A stretch of DNA of 42,603 bases from Chitinophaga pinensis (GCA_945863035.1 CAMAZH010000021.1:1-42603); one strand, 5' to 3'. Shown: positions 26,400 to 36,640, counted from the first letter of the stretch. A program made the numbers and translations. Notes: generated by a model not told the origin, from the sequence alone.

Positions 26400-27530
26400 T
26401 TAAGCGTTGATCATCATAGGCATCAACAACATAAGCACGTCTTCATTTTCATTTGCGGACTCGGCCGGAAGAATCAGACCTGCACGCGTTGGATCGCTCA
26501 TCTCAAGAACCACTTCGGTAGCGGCTAGGTTTGAGAGTATCTCGATTAAGAAGGTCGATTTGAAACCGATTTCCATATCATCTCCCTCGTAAAGACAATT
26601 AAGCCTTTCGTAAGCAGAGATTGAGAAGTCAATGTCCTGTGCCGACACAGTGATCTGATTTCCTTTGAGCTGCAACTTAATAAGGTTTGAAGCTTGATTG
26701 GAGAATACAGAAACCCTGCGCAAGGTGTTGTAAAGTTCCAGCCTGTCGATATGAAGTTTATTGGGATTATCTGTAGGAATCACAGAATTGTAACTAGGGT
26801 AATTCCCTTCCACAAGCCTGCAAACCAGTGTGTAATCGGTAAGGGTGAAGGAGGCGTTTTTCTCATCAAACTCAACTCTCACGCGGCTATCCTGTTTCGG
26901 CAGGATGTTTTTCAAAAGATTCGCCGGCTTTTTGGGGAGTATAAAAGAAGCCGTTGCATCGGCTTTGCCATCGGTTCTTTTGTACCGAACCAACTTATGA
27001 GCATCGGAGGCAACAAATGTAAGATCATCGGGAGACATTTCGATGAATATCCCGTTCATTACAGGGCGAAGCTCATCATCGGCAGTGGCAAAAACAGTTT
27101 TAAGAATCCCGCTGAGCAATAGTTCCGAATCCACATCGATACTTACCTTTTTATCGTCCTTGAGTTGTGGCATTTGGGGGAATTCGTCACCATTCTGGCC
27201 CATAATAGTAAAACGGCCATTTTCGGAGTTTATGACAATATTATGGGTATCGTCGTTGATCTCGAACGTCAGAGGCTGGTCGGAGAACTCCTTGAGTGTA
27301 TCGGTAAGAATACGGGCAGGGATGGCAATTTTCCCACCATCACTGGCATTGGCTAAGGTCAACTTGGTAATCAGAGTCGATTCGAGATCAGAAGCTGTAA
27401 TTTCCAATTGTTTGTCTTTCAAGGAAAAAAGGAAATTATCCAAAATGGGAAGGGTATTCTTCGAGCTTATAACTCTGCTGATTGACTGCAGGTGACTTAG
27501 AAGTTCAGTACTTGAAACAACAAATTTCAT
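26400..27530 (-). CDS. dnaN: DNA polymerase III beta subunit (sliding clamp)
   Basis: A 376-residue ring-forming processivity factor, normal in length. It begins MKFVVSSTELLSHLQSISRV and has the three repeated clamp domains, the IPARILTDTLKEF and NGIFIEMSPDDLTFVASDAHKL segments, and a C-terminus LMLLMPMMINA, in line with the conserved hydrophobic end that closes domain III. It encircles DNA as a dimer and tethers polymerase and repair enzymes. It is not next to dnaA or recF here, which is usual in Bacteroidota. Confidence 0.97.
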   Translation of the reverse strand: MKFVVSSTELLSHLQSISRVISSKNTLPILDNFLFSLKDKQLEITASDLESTLITKLTLANASDGGKIAIPARILTDTLKEFSDQPLTFEINDDTHNIVINSENGRFTIMGQNGDEFPQMPQLKDDKKVSIDVDSELLLSGILKTVFATADDELRPVMNGIFIEMSPDDLTFVASDAHKLVRYKRTDGKADATASFILPKKPANLLKNILPKQDSRVRVEFDEKNASFTLTDYTLVCRLVEGNYPSYNSVIPTDNPNKLHIDRLELYNTLRRVSVFSNQASNLIKLQLKGNQITVSAQDIDFSISAYERLNCLYEGDDMEIGFKSTFLIEILSNLAATEVVLEMSDPTRAGLILPAESANENEDVLMLLMPMMINA

Positions 27531-27722
27531 TCTTTTTATTTTTTAATTTAACGATTCTTTTTTGCGGCAAAAAAATGCTCATTTACAATAAACGCGGAAT
27601 CACCTTAAGAAATTCAGTTGACGATAAAAATTAAATCATTATATATCAAGCCATTCCGCATTCCTGAGCGCGACTTTATCAACTATCAATAATACAAAAA
27701 ATTTGCGAGATGGTATGCTAAG

Positions 27723-30700
27723 CTATTTTTTTCTTTTGATAAACTTCAGATTCTGCAGGTTTGATCCATCTGACAGCTGAATTATGTAAATCCCTTCAGA
27801 AAGATGTGATACTGACAGTTTCAGGCTATTTGGGGAGGTGATTCCAACGGGTTCCAGAAAAACAATCTTGCCCATGATATCATAAATCCGGCAGATTATA
27901 TCCTTCGAATTTTGACCGGATGACAAAACTATATTTATTTCTTCTTCAGCAGGGTTAGGGAAAATTGTGGTTGCCAGGATTTCCAATTCAGCAGAACGAT
28001 CCGAGATATCGCACCTCACGAAACCTGTCCCGGGCGATCCCCCGATACATCCGGGAAACCAGTTTGTCGGATCACAAAGATCCAGATAAGGATCGATTAA
28101 TTCCAATGTCACACCCTGGTCATAGGGTTCTGTAGGCCAGGGTTTTGTGCTGCAGTATTTTAGACCTGCCACCAAGATATTATTTTGATCATAAAGCAGT
28201 ACACTATCGGAGGCAGAACCGAGCCCAAACCCAAACGAACCCATAACATTTTGCACCCCCGGATAGGCATTGTTGAATTTACTTATGCTTGAAGCAAGCA
28301 CTAGTCGACCGTCGACCGGCAGATCATAGGAACCCAGAATGCCCCATTTGTGATCAGAATTCTCATCGGTTATATACCAACCCTCAAGGTTAATTGATCT
28401 TTCTCCAAAATTATGCAGTTCCACCCAATCGGTTGATGGAAAAACGTCGGTTGACCGGTAATTGATTTCGCTTATTGTGACCGCTTGTTCCGGAATTTGC
28501 CTTTTAAATCTGGCAACGAATTTATGCCCATTGGTTTTAACGTCGGCTTCGATCACAGGATTATTGACATCCTGAATGAAATTATTCGGTTCCCATGCGT
28601 CAAAAACGTAATTGCCTGATCCTTTTGCTTCCATGCGGACCGGAACACCGGCAAAATAGACTCCCTGCCAAGGGTAATCCTTAGGGAAAATGGTGTTTAT
28701 CCCTATGGTACCGGCATTCTCGGGTTGCACCTGCAGTTCTATGGTGTATTTCGCCGACAAACTAAAATTCTTCAGAATGTTACTTCTTACAACATTCGAT
28801 CTTTTATTCAAATCGCTCAGAAAATAAGACATATTGGAAGCATATTGAATCATTTTGCCATCTGCCTGGGATTCACCACCTCCCCATAACACATATTCGC
28901 TTCGCATTTCTGAGAAGGAGGAATCATAGACCGCTTGCGCCAAGGGAAAAGTTTCCGCGGGCAGATAGTAGGAATTCATAATGTCGGCAAACCTGTTTAT
29001 GAAGCTATTCTTATACTTCGGACTTTTGATCATTTCCTTCCAAAACCTCAAATAAGGAACGTCTTGACTGTAATCGAGCATAAACTTGATGTGATCGGTG
29101 TAATAATCAGTCCAACCATTTGGATTAAGTCCCCATTCCAGATCCTGCAGGATGAACCGCCAACGGTAATCGGTGAAATCCCCATTCACGATTTTAATGT
29201 TGTTGTACGGCCAGTCAGTATTTGTCATCCAGGATTGGGCAATGATGTAATCGGTATAATAGTCAATATCCAATATCTCATCAGCTTTTTCGAGGTAAAC
29301 CGAATCAGAGGGATCCAATGTCAGGAATCGTTCATAATCGCTAAAAAATGTATCAACGGAACCGTTTAATGCTCTTAGAACCGAGTTATAATAGTAACTA
29401 AGTGAAAGTAGATGAAATGCACTATCCACATTGGCTTGGTAATTTTTTTCGAAGTATTGGTCATTGAGCTTTTCTCGCATATCGTACAGGCCGAAATAAC
29501 TGCCGTTTATGTATACAACTGCAGGGGTTGAAGCCGAATAATAGTTAAATGTATTATTTGCTGCAATTTTGCACTGCATCGCATCCTTAAACGGAAAAGT
29601 TAGCCATTGATTGCTGCCGTTGCGCAAGTAAACAGATTTGTAATCATCCCGCTCTGTACGATCCGCAAAAAGGGGGTATTCCAAGTCTTCGTCCCCATAA
29701 AGATTGTTCCCGAATTCCAGCCGAAAAGAATGTTGGGGATTTGAGCGACTACCTCCGGCACCGCCATCAATTTGAATACCCGAGAACTGTTCGAATTCCT
29801 TTTTTCCTAAAGCGTCAAAATATTCAACATAGCAAGGTCTCTCCCATTCCTGAAACCAGTTGTCGAATATCCCCTCTGTCCCATAAAGGTTCACGCTATT
29901 CGTAATAACAGAAAGCACAGGTAATGAATGCATTGTGTTGTTTATGAAATATGAATTAGCAACCGAGCGGCTCTGCAAAGTATCGGCCGTACTGAAACAT
30001 ATCGCACGCAGCACTTTCGATGTGGGGATAACAATCGCGGCAGAGTCAAATAAAGGCGAATCTCTGTCAGGCTCACTGCCATCAAGTGTATAATGGATTT
30101 CAGAACTTGGGGAAGAAGAGCTGAGAAAAACCGACTGCTCACCGGGAAAAAAACCTTCTGCAACTGAAAATATGGGTTCCGGCTCCCGAAACATTGAGTA
30201 AAGCTTTGTATTGTTGGGCTGCGATGGCGTAGGCTGAATAAAAATACCCCAGATATCCGCACCATCGGTTTCGCGCCCCAGGGACCAACCGTGGTCCAGA
30301 TTATGAACCCATACTGTCTCAAAAACTCCAGACCCTGATTTTGACAGGTAGATTTTTTCACCAGAGCCGCTGATTTTAAAATTAGTGTGGAATGAATTCA
30401 GTTTCGTGGGAAGCAACCATGAAGGGGATTTTTCGAAAACAGATAAGGAATCGTCAATCAGGAATGACAAAAATGGGATAAGACTTAAATCCGATGAGGT
30501 GCTGTCGACATTGTGAACTTCGATAGCCAACACGTTTTTTCCGGTAAGCAAAAGGGAATTCACGAAAGCCGTATCGAGGAAAAAGCTCTCTGGCAAGCCG
30601 CCAGAATACATCATGGCTTCATGGTTCGATGCAGCAGGAGAATTCCAGGCAGGATCCCCCTCAATATTTGAACGAGCAATCTCAACACCATTTAGCCAGG

Positions 30701-31274
30701 CAATAAACCCATCGTCGTAATCGACATGCAAAACCACATCGGCAAAACGAAAATCCTCAGGTACGAGAAAACTGTCCCGAGCATACACAACCAATGTTTT
30801 ATATGAAACAACGGAGGAATCGTCTTCATCCCCGTAACCAATCCCCGCCTTTCCGGCATTCCATTCAACGGGAATAAAATCGGGGTGCTTCCAATTTGCA
30901 GGGGTTGTATCCGAGGGAACCGTATATGAAAAATTATGTTCAGGCAAAACCGCGCTCTCCCAATGCCATGAACCTTCGGGAAATTTGTTTTTTCCGGAAG
31001 CAAAAACAAGCAAATGTTCGCCAGCCTTAAGATCATACGAAGAGAACCCCCACTTCTCAATTTGTGCGGAATCGTCACTTAAATAATACCCAAGCAAATT
31101 ACAAACCGAATCGGAAGCATTAAAAAGCTCTATCCAATCTTCAACTTCATTATCCCCATCCAGAACCTGTCCGGAGTTCCTGTTTGATATTTCGTTTACA
31201 ACTATTTGTGCATCAGAAAAATTAGAGGTGACAAAAGCTAAAAAAAAAACAACAATAAATGTAATCCTGTTCAT
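27723..31274 (-). CDS. CotH-kinase protein with two lamin-tail domains, T9SS cargo
   Basis: A 1183-residue exported protein (residue numbers here count from a TTG one codon upstream; the ATG at 31274 is preferred). Order: signal peptide (to about 23), lamin-tail domain (about 25-130), jelly-roll-like region (about 150-275), chitobiase-type FN3 (about 365-440, IHYTLDGSEPDRDS), CotH kinase-like domain (about 450-840), a beta-rich stretch, second lamin-tail domain (about 930-1065), and a T9SS sorting tail (about 1105-1184, IFPNPAEEEI). CotH landmarks are GLYDMREKLNDQYFEKNY (596-613) and QDLEWGLN with D712. CotH proteins phosphorylate proteins in spore coats and fungi; the target of this surface version is unknown. 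Confidence 0.9.
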   Translation of the reverse strand: MNRITFIVVFFLAFVTSNFSDAQIVVNEISNRNSGQVLDGDNEVEDWIELFNASDSVCNLLGYYLSDDSAQIEKWGFSSYDLKAGEHLLVFASGKNKFPEGSWHWESAVLPEHNFSYTVPSDTTPANWKHPDFIPVEWNAGKAGIGYGDEDDSSVVSYKTLVVYARDSFLVPEDFRFADVVLHVDYDDGFIAWLNGVEIARSNIEGDPAWNSPAASNHEAMMYSGGLPESFFLDTAFVNSLLLTGKNVLAIEVHNVDSTSSDLSLIPFLSFLIDDSLSVFEKSPSWLLPTKLNSFHTNFKISGSGEKIYLSKSGSGVFETVWVHNLDHGWSLGRETDGADIWGIFIQPTPSQPNNTKLYSMFREPEPIFSVAEGFFPGEQSVFLSSSSPSSEIHYTLDGSEPDRDSPLFDSAAIVIPTSKVLRAICFSTADTLQSRSVANSYFINNTMHSLPVLSVITNSVNLYGTEGIFDNWFQEWERPCYVEYFDALGKKEFEQFSGIQIDGGAGGSRSNPQHSFRLEFGNNLYGDEDLEYPLFADRTERDDYKSVYLRNGSNQWLTFPFKDAMQCKIAANNTFNYYSASTPAVVYINGSYFGLYDMREKLNDQYFEKNYQANVDSAFHLLSLSYYYNSVLRALNGSVDTFFSDYERFLTLDPSDSVYLEKADEILDIDYYTDYIIAQSWMTNTDWPYNNIKIVNGDFTDYRWRFILQDLEWGLNPNGWTDYYTDHIKFMLDYSQDVPYLRFWKEMIKSPKYKNSFINRFADIMNSYYLPAETFPLAQAVYDSSFSEMRSEYVLWGGGESQADGKMIQYASNMSYFLSDLNKRSNVVRSNILKNFSLSAKYTIELQVQPENAGTIGINTIFPKDYPWQGVYFAGVPVRMEAKGSGNYVFDAWEPNNFIQDVNNPVIEADVKTNGHKFVARFKRQIPEQAVTISEINYRSTDVFPSTDWVELHNFGERSINLEGWYITDENSDHKWGILGSYDLPVDGRLVLASSISKFNNAYPGVQNVMGSFGFGLGSASDSVLLYDQNNILVAGLKYCSTKPWPTEPYDQGVTLELIDPYLDLCDPTNWFPGCIGGSPGTGFVRCDISDRSAELEILATTIFPNPAEEEINIVLSSGQNSKDIICRIYDIMGKIVFLEPVGITSPNSLKLSVSHLSEGIYIIQLSDGSNLQNLKFIKRKK

Positions 31275-31340
31275 CAATATTAGTAAGGTGCATTGTAAAA
31301 TTGCACTTTATATTTCAAAATTCATAACTAAAGGCAACAA

Positions 31341-33779
31341 TTATCCCATTATTACCTCAACAAAGTGATCTTTTTCAGGGGATAATAACGGAATACGGTT
31401 ACCCTGGACTTGCTTGCCATCAACAATAATTCTCTTTACACCTTTTGATACTCCATCGGGATTCGAAACATTGATGTGATAATTTGCACCTCTGAATTTC
31501 CGGATTACTTTAAAATTTTTCCAGTCCTTTGGAATGCATGGGTCAATCGACAAACCGTCGTAATCGGGCCTGATTCCCAAAATATACTGGGTTATTGCAT
31601 AATAGTTCCAGGCGGCAGTACCCGTAAGCCAGGAGTTTTTGGCTTCGCCGGGCTTAAATGCATCTTTTCCTGCAACCATCTGGGAATATACATAGGGTTC
31701 GGTTTTATGCAGATCGCTGATCTCTTCCAGATAGGCAGGGCAAATTTTCTGATAATACTCCCACGCCCTGTCTCCGCGGCCAATAACGGTTTCCCCAATC
31801 ATAATCCAGGGGTTGTTGTGACAGAAAATCCCGGCGTTTTCTTTGTATCCCGGGGGATACGTGGAAATTTCGCCGTACTCGATAAAGTATTTGGTAAAAG
31901 CAGGGTTGTTAAGTACAATGCCATATTTGGTATCAAGTCGTTCTTTAACCGCATCCAACGATTTAAGACACATCCCTTCTTCCTTGCCGATAGCGGCCAT
32001 GGTACACCATCCCTGAGATTCAATAAATATTTTCCCTTCTTCGTTCTCATGGCTGCCTACCTTGTTGCCATAATAGTCATAGGCGCGGATAAACCACTCT
32101 CCGTCCCAACCGTGTTTCATAACTGTCTGGATCATTGTGTCGACATGCTTCCGGGCGCGGGCTGCCTCATCTGTTTTTCCCAACCTTTGGCATAGTTCGA
32201 TATAATCCTGACCATAGATCACAAACATTCCTGCAATCATTACCGACTCGGCTTTTGTGCCTTCCGATTTGTTCTCTGTGGTCTGAAAAGATTCGTTCGG
32301 GTCGTTTGAGAAGCAGTTCAGGTTCAGGCAATCGTTCCAGTCGGCTCGGCCAATGAGAGGTAGTCCGTTGGGACCAAAGTTATTCACAACATGGTCGAAT
32401 GAAACACTCAGGTGGTCGAACAAGGTACGGGCCAAAGACCAATCGTTGTCAAAAGGGACCTTCTCATCGAGAATTCCAAAATCGCCAGTTTCCTTAATGT
32501 AGCTGATAGTTCCCAGAATAAGCCATAGCGGGTCATCGTTAAACCCTCCACCAATATCATTATTCCCTCGTTTGGTAAGAGGTTGGTACTGATGATAACA
32601 TCCGCCATCAGGAAATTGAGTAGAGGCAATGTCGATGATTCTTTCCCTCGCTCTTTCAGGAATTTGATGCACAAAACCTACCAGGTCCTGGTTCGAATCG
32701 CGGAATCCCATCCCCCTTCCAATCCCTGACTCGAAGAATGATGCCGAACGGGAGAAGCAGAAAGTCACCATGCATTGGTACTGGTTCCATATATTAACCA
32801 TGCGGTCGAGTTTCTCGTCGCCAGAATCCAATGTATACACGTTAAGGAGCTTATCCCAATACTTATGCAGCTCTGCAAGCGAAGCGTCAACCTTTTCGGT
32901 TGTGTCGAACTTTGCGATTGCCTCTCTGGCTTTTTGCTTATTGATAATGTTTTTTGATTCCCATTTCTCATCTTCATTATTTTCAACATAGCCGAGCACA
33001 AAAATAAAGTCTTTGGTTTCCCCGGGTTTAAGCTCAACTTCGATAAAGTGGGATGCAATGGGCGACCAGCCATGAGCTTCGGTGTTGCGGGATTTGCCAT
33101 CGGCTACAACCTGCGGTTCATCAAAGCCGTTGTATAATCCTATAAACGATTCGCGGTCGGTATCGTAACCTGAAACCGGTGTATTTACCGAGTAATAGGC
33201 ATAGTGGTTTCTGCGTTCCTTATATTCCGTTTTGTGATAAAGTACGGACCCGTCGATTTCGACCTCACCGGTGGAAAAGTTGCGTTGAAAATTCTCCATA
33301 TCAGCAGCGGCATTCCACAGACTCCATTCAATAAAAGAAAAAACCTTAAGCTTTTTAACTTCGTTGGAATGATTCGTAAGGCTGAGTTTCTGAACTTCAG
33401 CCCATGTCTTAAGGGGAACAAAATAAAGAGCTGTGGCGGTGATATCGTTCTTCCGTCCGGAAATCCTCGTGTAATTCATCCCGTGGCGGCATTCGTATGA
33501 GTCCAATTCTGTCTTGCAGGGCTTCCATCCAGGCGACCATATTGTGCCACCGTCGTTAATATAGAAATACTTCCCTCCACTGTCCATGGGAACGTTATTG
33601 TAGCGATAACGTGTGAGTCGGCGAAATTTCGCATCCTTATAAAATGAGTACCCGCCGGCGGTATTGGAAATAAGAGAGAAAAAGTCCTCATTTCCCAAAT
33701 AGTTAATCCATGGCCAGGGAGTACGGGGATTTGTAATAACATATTCCCGGTTTGTATCGTCAAAAAATCCGTATTTCAT
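31341..33779 (-). CDS. Cellobiose phosphorylase (GH94)
   Basis: An 812-residue cytoplasmic enzyme that splits cellobiose with phosphate into glucose 1-phosphate and glucose, saving ATP. It has no signal peptide. From memory it closely parallels the Clostridium thermocellum cellobiose phosphorylase throughout: [49 protein letters not shown] (478-490) with catalytic acid Asp483, and the C-terminal [10 protein letters not shown]. The strong likeness supports cellobiose rather than cellodextrin or chitobiose as substrate. It lies 164 bp downstream of a sodium:solute symporter and behind a Nudix-type regulator. Confidence 0.95.
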   Translation of the reverse strand: MKYGFFDDTNREYVITNPRTPWPWINYLGNEDFFSLISNTAGGYSFYKDAKFRRLTRYRYNNVPMDSGGKYFYINDGGTIWSPGWKPCKTELDSYECRHGMNYTRISGRKNDITATALYFVPLKTWAEVQKLSLTNHSNEVKKLKVFSFIEWSLWNAAADMENFQRNFSTGEVEIDGSVLYHKTEYKERRNHYAYYSVNTPVSGYDTDRESFIGLYNGFDEPQVVADGKSRNTEAHGWSPIASHFIEVELKPGETKDFIFVLGYVENNEDEKWESKNIINKQKAREAIAKFDTTEKVDASLAELHKYWDKLLNVYTLDSGDEKLDRMVNIWNQYQCMVTFCFSRSASFFESGIGRGMGFRDSNQDLVGFVHQIPERARERIIDIASTQFPDGGCYHQYQPLTKRGNNDIGGGFNDDPLWLILGTISYIKETGDFGILDEKVPFDNDWSLARTLFDHLSVSFDHVVNNFGPNGLPLIGRADWNDCLNLNCFSNDPNESFQTTENKSEGTKAESVMIAGMFVIYGQDYIELCQRLGKTDEAARARKHVDTMIQTVMKHGWDGEWFIRAYDYYGNKVGSHENEEGKIFIESQGWCTMAAIGKEEGMCLKSLDAVKERLDTKYGIVLNNPAFTKYFIEYGEISTYPPGYKENAGIFCHNNPWIMIGETVIGRGDRAWEYYQKICPAYLEEISDLHKTEPYVYSQMVAGKDAFKPGEAKNSWLTGTAAWNYYAITQYILGIRPDYDGLSIDPCIPKDWKNFKVIRKFRGANYHINVSNPDGVSKGVKRIIVDGKQVQGNRIPLLSPEKDHFVEVIMG

Positions 33780-33916
33780 TCTGTAACAATTTTGATTTTA
33801 AAGGTTTAATAGCTTGTCCGCCTTAGTCAGAGAACCGCACATGATGGATTACCAACAGGTCGCTTTTGTGATGCAAATAATCAAAGGGTTTGCATTAGGC
33901 TGAGTTGATATTTTAA

Positions 33917-33925
33917 TTATTGTAA
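33917..33925 (-). promoter_or_regulatory. Possible half-operator upstream of cellobiose phosphorylase
   Basis: TTATTGTAA on the plus strand is identical to one arm of the palindrome at 36622-36642. It lies between the symporter and GH94 genes. The second arm is absent, so this may be chance in an A/T-rich gap. Confidence 0.25.
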
Positions 33926-33943
33926 AAAACGTTTCGTCTTTTC

Positions 33944-35809
33944 TTAAATATTCTGATGTTCAAGTTTATCCCACCATGTGAATTTAAGCAGAGTAGTAGT
34001 AACAGCCGCAATGATCAAAACAACCGACATGGCTCCAAATTTATGAAGAACAAAATAGATGGGAAGCATCACCAGCGATGTTTGCCAGATAATTCCAACT
34101 CCCACGTTCAACATATCGATCTTAAAATTTTTGTTTCTGACAAATAAAGGGTTTTCGGCAACCACCTGATCATGTACAGGCTTCCAAAATCCCCACGGTC
34201 TTACGTTTTGATAAAATCCCTTCAATGTATTCATATCGGTAGGCTGGGTTAAGTATGTAGCAACAACGCAGCCAATGAGGGATGGCAATAAAATAAACGG
34301 AAAGAAGTACAACACTCGGATATCCGGAGCACTGTCGGGGAAAAGGGCTTCGAGTACTCCCGGGAAAAACATAGGTACAGAGCTGGCGAGAATACCTGCC
34401 AGCATGCCCCAGAAATATCCGTTTGAATTAAATCTCCACCAATACCATTTAAGCACGTTGGCGGCAGTATAACCGCCCCATAACGCCGAAACGAGGAGCT
34501 GAAGAACCTGGTTGACATTTTTTGCCATCATACCCAAAACAATACTCACAACAACAACAATTATCCCCACGGTGTAATTGGTTCGTTTAATGGTTACATT
34601 ACTTGCCTTTGGCCTTATATATTTCAAATAGATGTCATTTGTAATATAAGCCTGAGCAGCGTTTAGCGTTCCGGCAAATGTGGACATGAATGCAGCAAGG
34701 AGACCGGCAAGCAGCAAGCCGAGCAAGCCGGTTGGAACAAACTGGTCGATTGCGGATGGGAGAATCTGTTCAAAATCGATTTTCCCTGCAACCATAAGAT
34801 CCAACCTGTCATAAAAAATGATGCCAAGAACAAAGAATCCGGAGATCATGAGATATCTTACAGGCATGAGCACCAGGGAAACAAACCCGCTCATCTTGGC
34901 TGCTTCCGCGGGGGATTTTGAAGCCAGGATTTTCTGCATATCGTAATTGGGTGCAGGCCCGGCCACGCTCAGCAGAATACCTTTGCAAAGCATCATCATG
35001 AAAAAAGCAGAAAATAGGGTATAGCCGTCATCTCTGACCTTCTGATTAACGTCGGAGATGTAATTTGTCCAATCTATATCGAGTGTTCTGCCAAAAAACG
35101 GACTCATCCAACCTTCAGGAACATTTATACCATTTGAGCCAACAGCATTAAATGCAATTATAGCTACTGCTATAGATGCCAATGTCATGATGGTGTATTG
35201 CAACACATCTGCCCAGACAATGCTAATCATTCCTCCTAGTACCGAATAAAAAACAGCAAACAAAGTAAAAGCTATTCCATAAAGATGCGGCACGTATTGG
35301 GGTGCAACATTGAGGTTCAGGTATTGATTTACCACCTCCCAGGGAATGAAAATCTCCATAAACTTACCCAAGCCAATAAAACCATAAGCTAAAAAGCCCA
35401 AACCACTTATTAGTGCAAAGATTACAACAATTCCATGGGAGAGCTTGCTTCCGGTATCCGTTCCGAAACGTGTGGTAATCCATTCCGCACCGGTAGTAAC
35501 ATTAGAGCGCCGTAGCCATGCAGACAAAAACATCATCAGGAAAATCTGATTAAAAACAGGCCAGAGCCAGGGAATCCAAATACTTTTCAAGCCATACACA
35601 AAACCTATTGTAACAAGCCACATGGTGCCGGAAATATCAAACATTCCCGAGGCATTCGACAAACCCAGCATATACCAGGGCATTGTATTGCCACCGAGCA
35701 AGTATGAGTTTTTGTCTTTCTCTGCCCTCTTTTTCAAGAGAAGGCCAATAACCACTGTTGAAGCCAGATAGGCAAGGATTATTAATACATCGATCAGGTG
35801 CAGGGACAT
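33944..35809 (-). CDS. Sodium:solute symporter (SSS family), probable cellobiose/sugar importer
   Basis: A 621-residue inner-membrane transporter with about 14 hydrophobic helices spread over the whole length. The N-terminal SYLLGGNTMPWYMLGLSNAS block and the GGMISIVWADVLQ block are typical of the SSS/SGLT family, which uses the sodium gradient to import sugars or other small solutes. Substrate is inferred from position: 164 bp upstream of cellobiose phosphorylase and 35 bp downstream of the regulator on the same strand. Uptake of cellobiose would fit, but glucose or another product is possible. Confidence 0.9.
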   Translation of the reverse strand: MSLHLIDVLIILAYLASTVVIGLLLKKRAEKDKNSYLLGGNTMPWYMLGLSNASGMFDISGTMWLVTIGFVYGLKSIWIPWLWPVFNQIFLMMFLSAWLRRSNVTTGAEWITTRFGTDTGSKLSHGIVVIFALISGLGFLAYGFIGLGKFMEIFIPWEVVNQYLNLNVAPQYVPHLYGIAFTLFAVFYSVLGGMISIVWADVLQYTIMTLASIAVAIIAFNAVGSNGINVPEGWMSPFFGRTLDIDWTNYISDVNQKVRDDGYTLFSAFFMMMLCKGILLSVAGPAPNYDMQKILASKSPAEAAKMSGFVSLVLMPVRYLMISGFFVLGIIFYDRLDLMVAGKIDFEQILPSAIDQFVPTGLLGLLLAGLLAAFMSTFAGTLNAAQAYITNDIYLKYIRPKASNVTIKRTNYTVGIIVVVVSIVLGMMAKNVNQVLQLLVSALWGGYTAANVLKWYWWRFNSNGYFWGMLAGILASSVPMFFPGVLEALFPDSAPDIRVLYFFPFILLPSLIGCVVATYLTQPTDMNTLKGFYQNVRPWGFWKPVHDQVVAENPLFVRNKNFKIDMLNVGVGIIWQTSLVMLPIYFVLHKFGAMSVVLIIAAVTTTLLKFTWWDKLEHQNI

Positions 35810-35844
35810 AATTTAAGAGTGTTAAGTAGTTTTAGCTTCCTTTT

Positions 35845-36579
35845 CTAAATAAAATATGGACGTTCCTTTCGCGTCCGTATAAAAATATCGCGACTGAACA
35901 TATATAGTTGAGCAGGCTTATGTGGCACTCCCTTTTGCTTTTCCTTCAAGGGCACAACATAATTCATCTGAGCCACCTTTTTTCTGAAATTGCGCTTATC
36001 GAAACTCGTTCCCAAAACCGCTTCATAGAGCTTCTGCATTTGAGATAAGGTGAATTTATCGGGAAGAAGTTCCAAACCGATGGCATCATGCTGCAACTTA
36101 TATCGTAGGTGGGATAGTGCCTTTTCCAGAATTTGGTTGTGGTCGAAAGCCATGTTTAGCACTTCGTTAACTGAATACCATTTGACTACTCTCCCCTTTT
36201 GGGCTATTTTGACATTGGTGGAAGGAAGAAGTGAAAAATAGCCTACGGTAACTACGCGGTTGCTAAACACATCCCCAAACTGCTCATGCCAAAGTTTATC
36301 GTTCGGGTGCTCAAGGCGATCCAAAGCGCCAAAGGTGTAAAATTGCTCAAGTACCAGATTACCCAAGCCTGTAAGATCCTTAACAATTCGGGCAGCAGCC
36401 GAGTCAAGATCCTCGTCCTCATAAATATGATATCCTGTAAGTGAAAGGTCGGAGAAGACGATCTTCTTTTTGTCAGCGGTTCTGAGCGTGCGTTCTACCA
36501 ATAAAACTTTAAGCTGATCGACATCAAACCCAAAAATCACGCAATCAACCGAAAGGTTTGGTTCCCATTTATGTGACAT
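35845..36579 (-). CDS. NrtR-type transcriptional regulator with a decayed Nudix domain
   Basis: A 244-residue protein. The N-terminal half (about 8-145) is a Nudix-fold domain and the C-terminal part (about 160-235: KFTLSQMQKLYEAVLGTSFD, RNFRKKVAQM) is a winged helix for DNA binding, as in the NrtR family and the Bacteroides arabinose regulator. The Nudix box should read G-x5-E-x7-REUxEExGU. Here the core reads ARIVKDLTGL: the arginine stays, but the glutamates that bind metal are replaced. It is therefore a ligand sensor rather than a hydrolase. Its gene precedes symporter and cellobiose phosphorylase on one strand, so it probably regulates them and itself. Confidence 0.9.
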   Translation of the reverse strand: MSHKWEPNLSVDCVIFGFDVDQLKVLLVERTLRTADKKKIVFSDLSLTGYHIYEDEDLDSAAARIVKDLTGLGNLVLEQFYTFGALDRLEHPNDKLWHEQFGDVFSNRVVTVGYFSLLPSTNVKIAQKGRVVKWYSVNEVLNMAFDHNQILEKALSHLRYKLQHDAIGLELLPDKFTLSQMQKLYEAVLGTSFDKRNFRKKVAQMNYVVPLKEKQKGVPHKPAQLYMFSRDIFIRTRKERPYFI

Positions 36580-36607
36580 ACTTTCTTAAACTGATTAGAT
36601 ATTTAGC

Positions 36608-36640
36608 GAAAGATACTATAATTAGTGTAATAATTACAAT
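36608..36640 (-). promoter_or_regulatory. Promoter of the Nudix regulator operon
   Basis: On the minus strand, ATTG (36637-36640), a 21-base spacer, then TATCTTTC (36608-36615). Both boxes are one base off TTTG and TAnnTTTG. The leader would be about 20-25 nt. Confidence 0.5.

Noticed and set aside
28935-29369. 144-residue open frame opposite the CotH gene
   Set aside because: It runs antisense to a long gene with clear domains, and no promoter or family supports it.
31288-31306. GTGCA/TGCAC inverted repeat before the CotH gene as an operator
   Set aside because: The arms are only five bases, and chance is likely in this A/T-rich gap.
31476-32195. 239-residue open frame opposite cellobiose phosphorylase
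   Set aside because: It is a shadow on the reverse strand of a strongly conserved GH94 gene.
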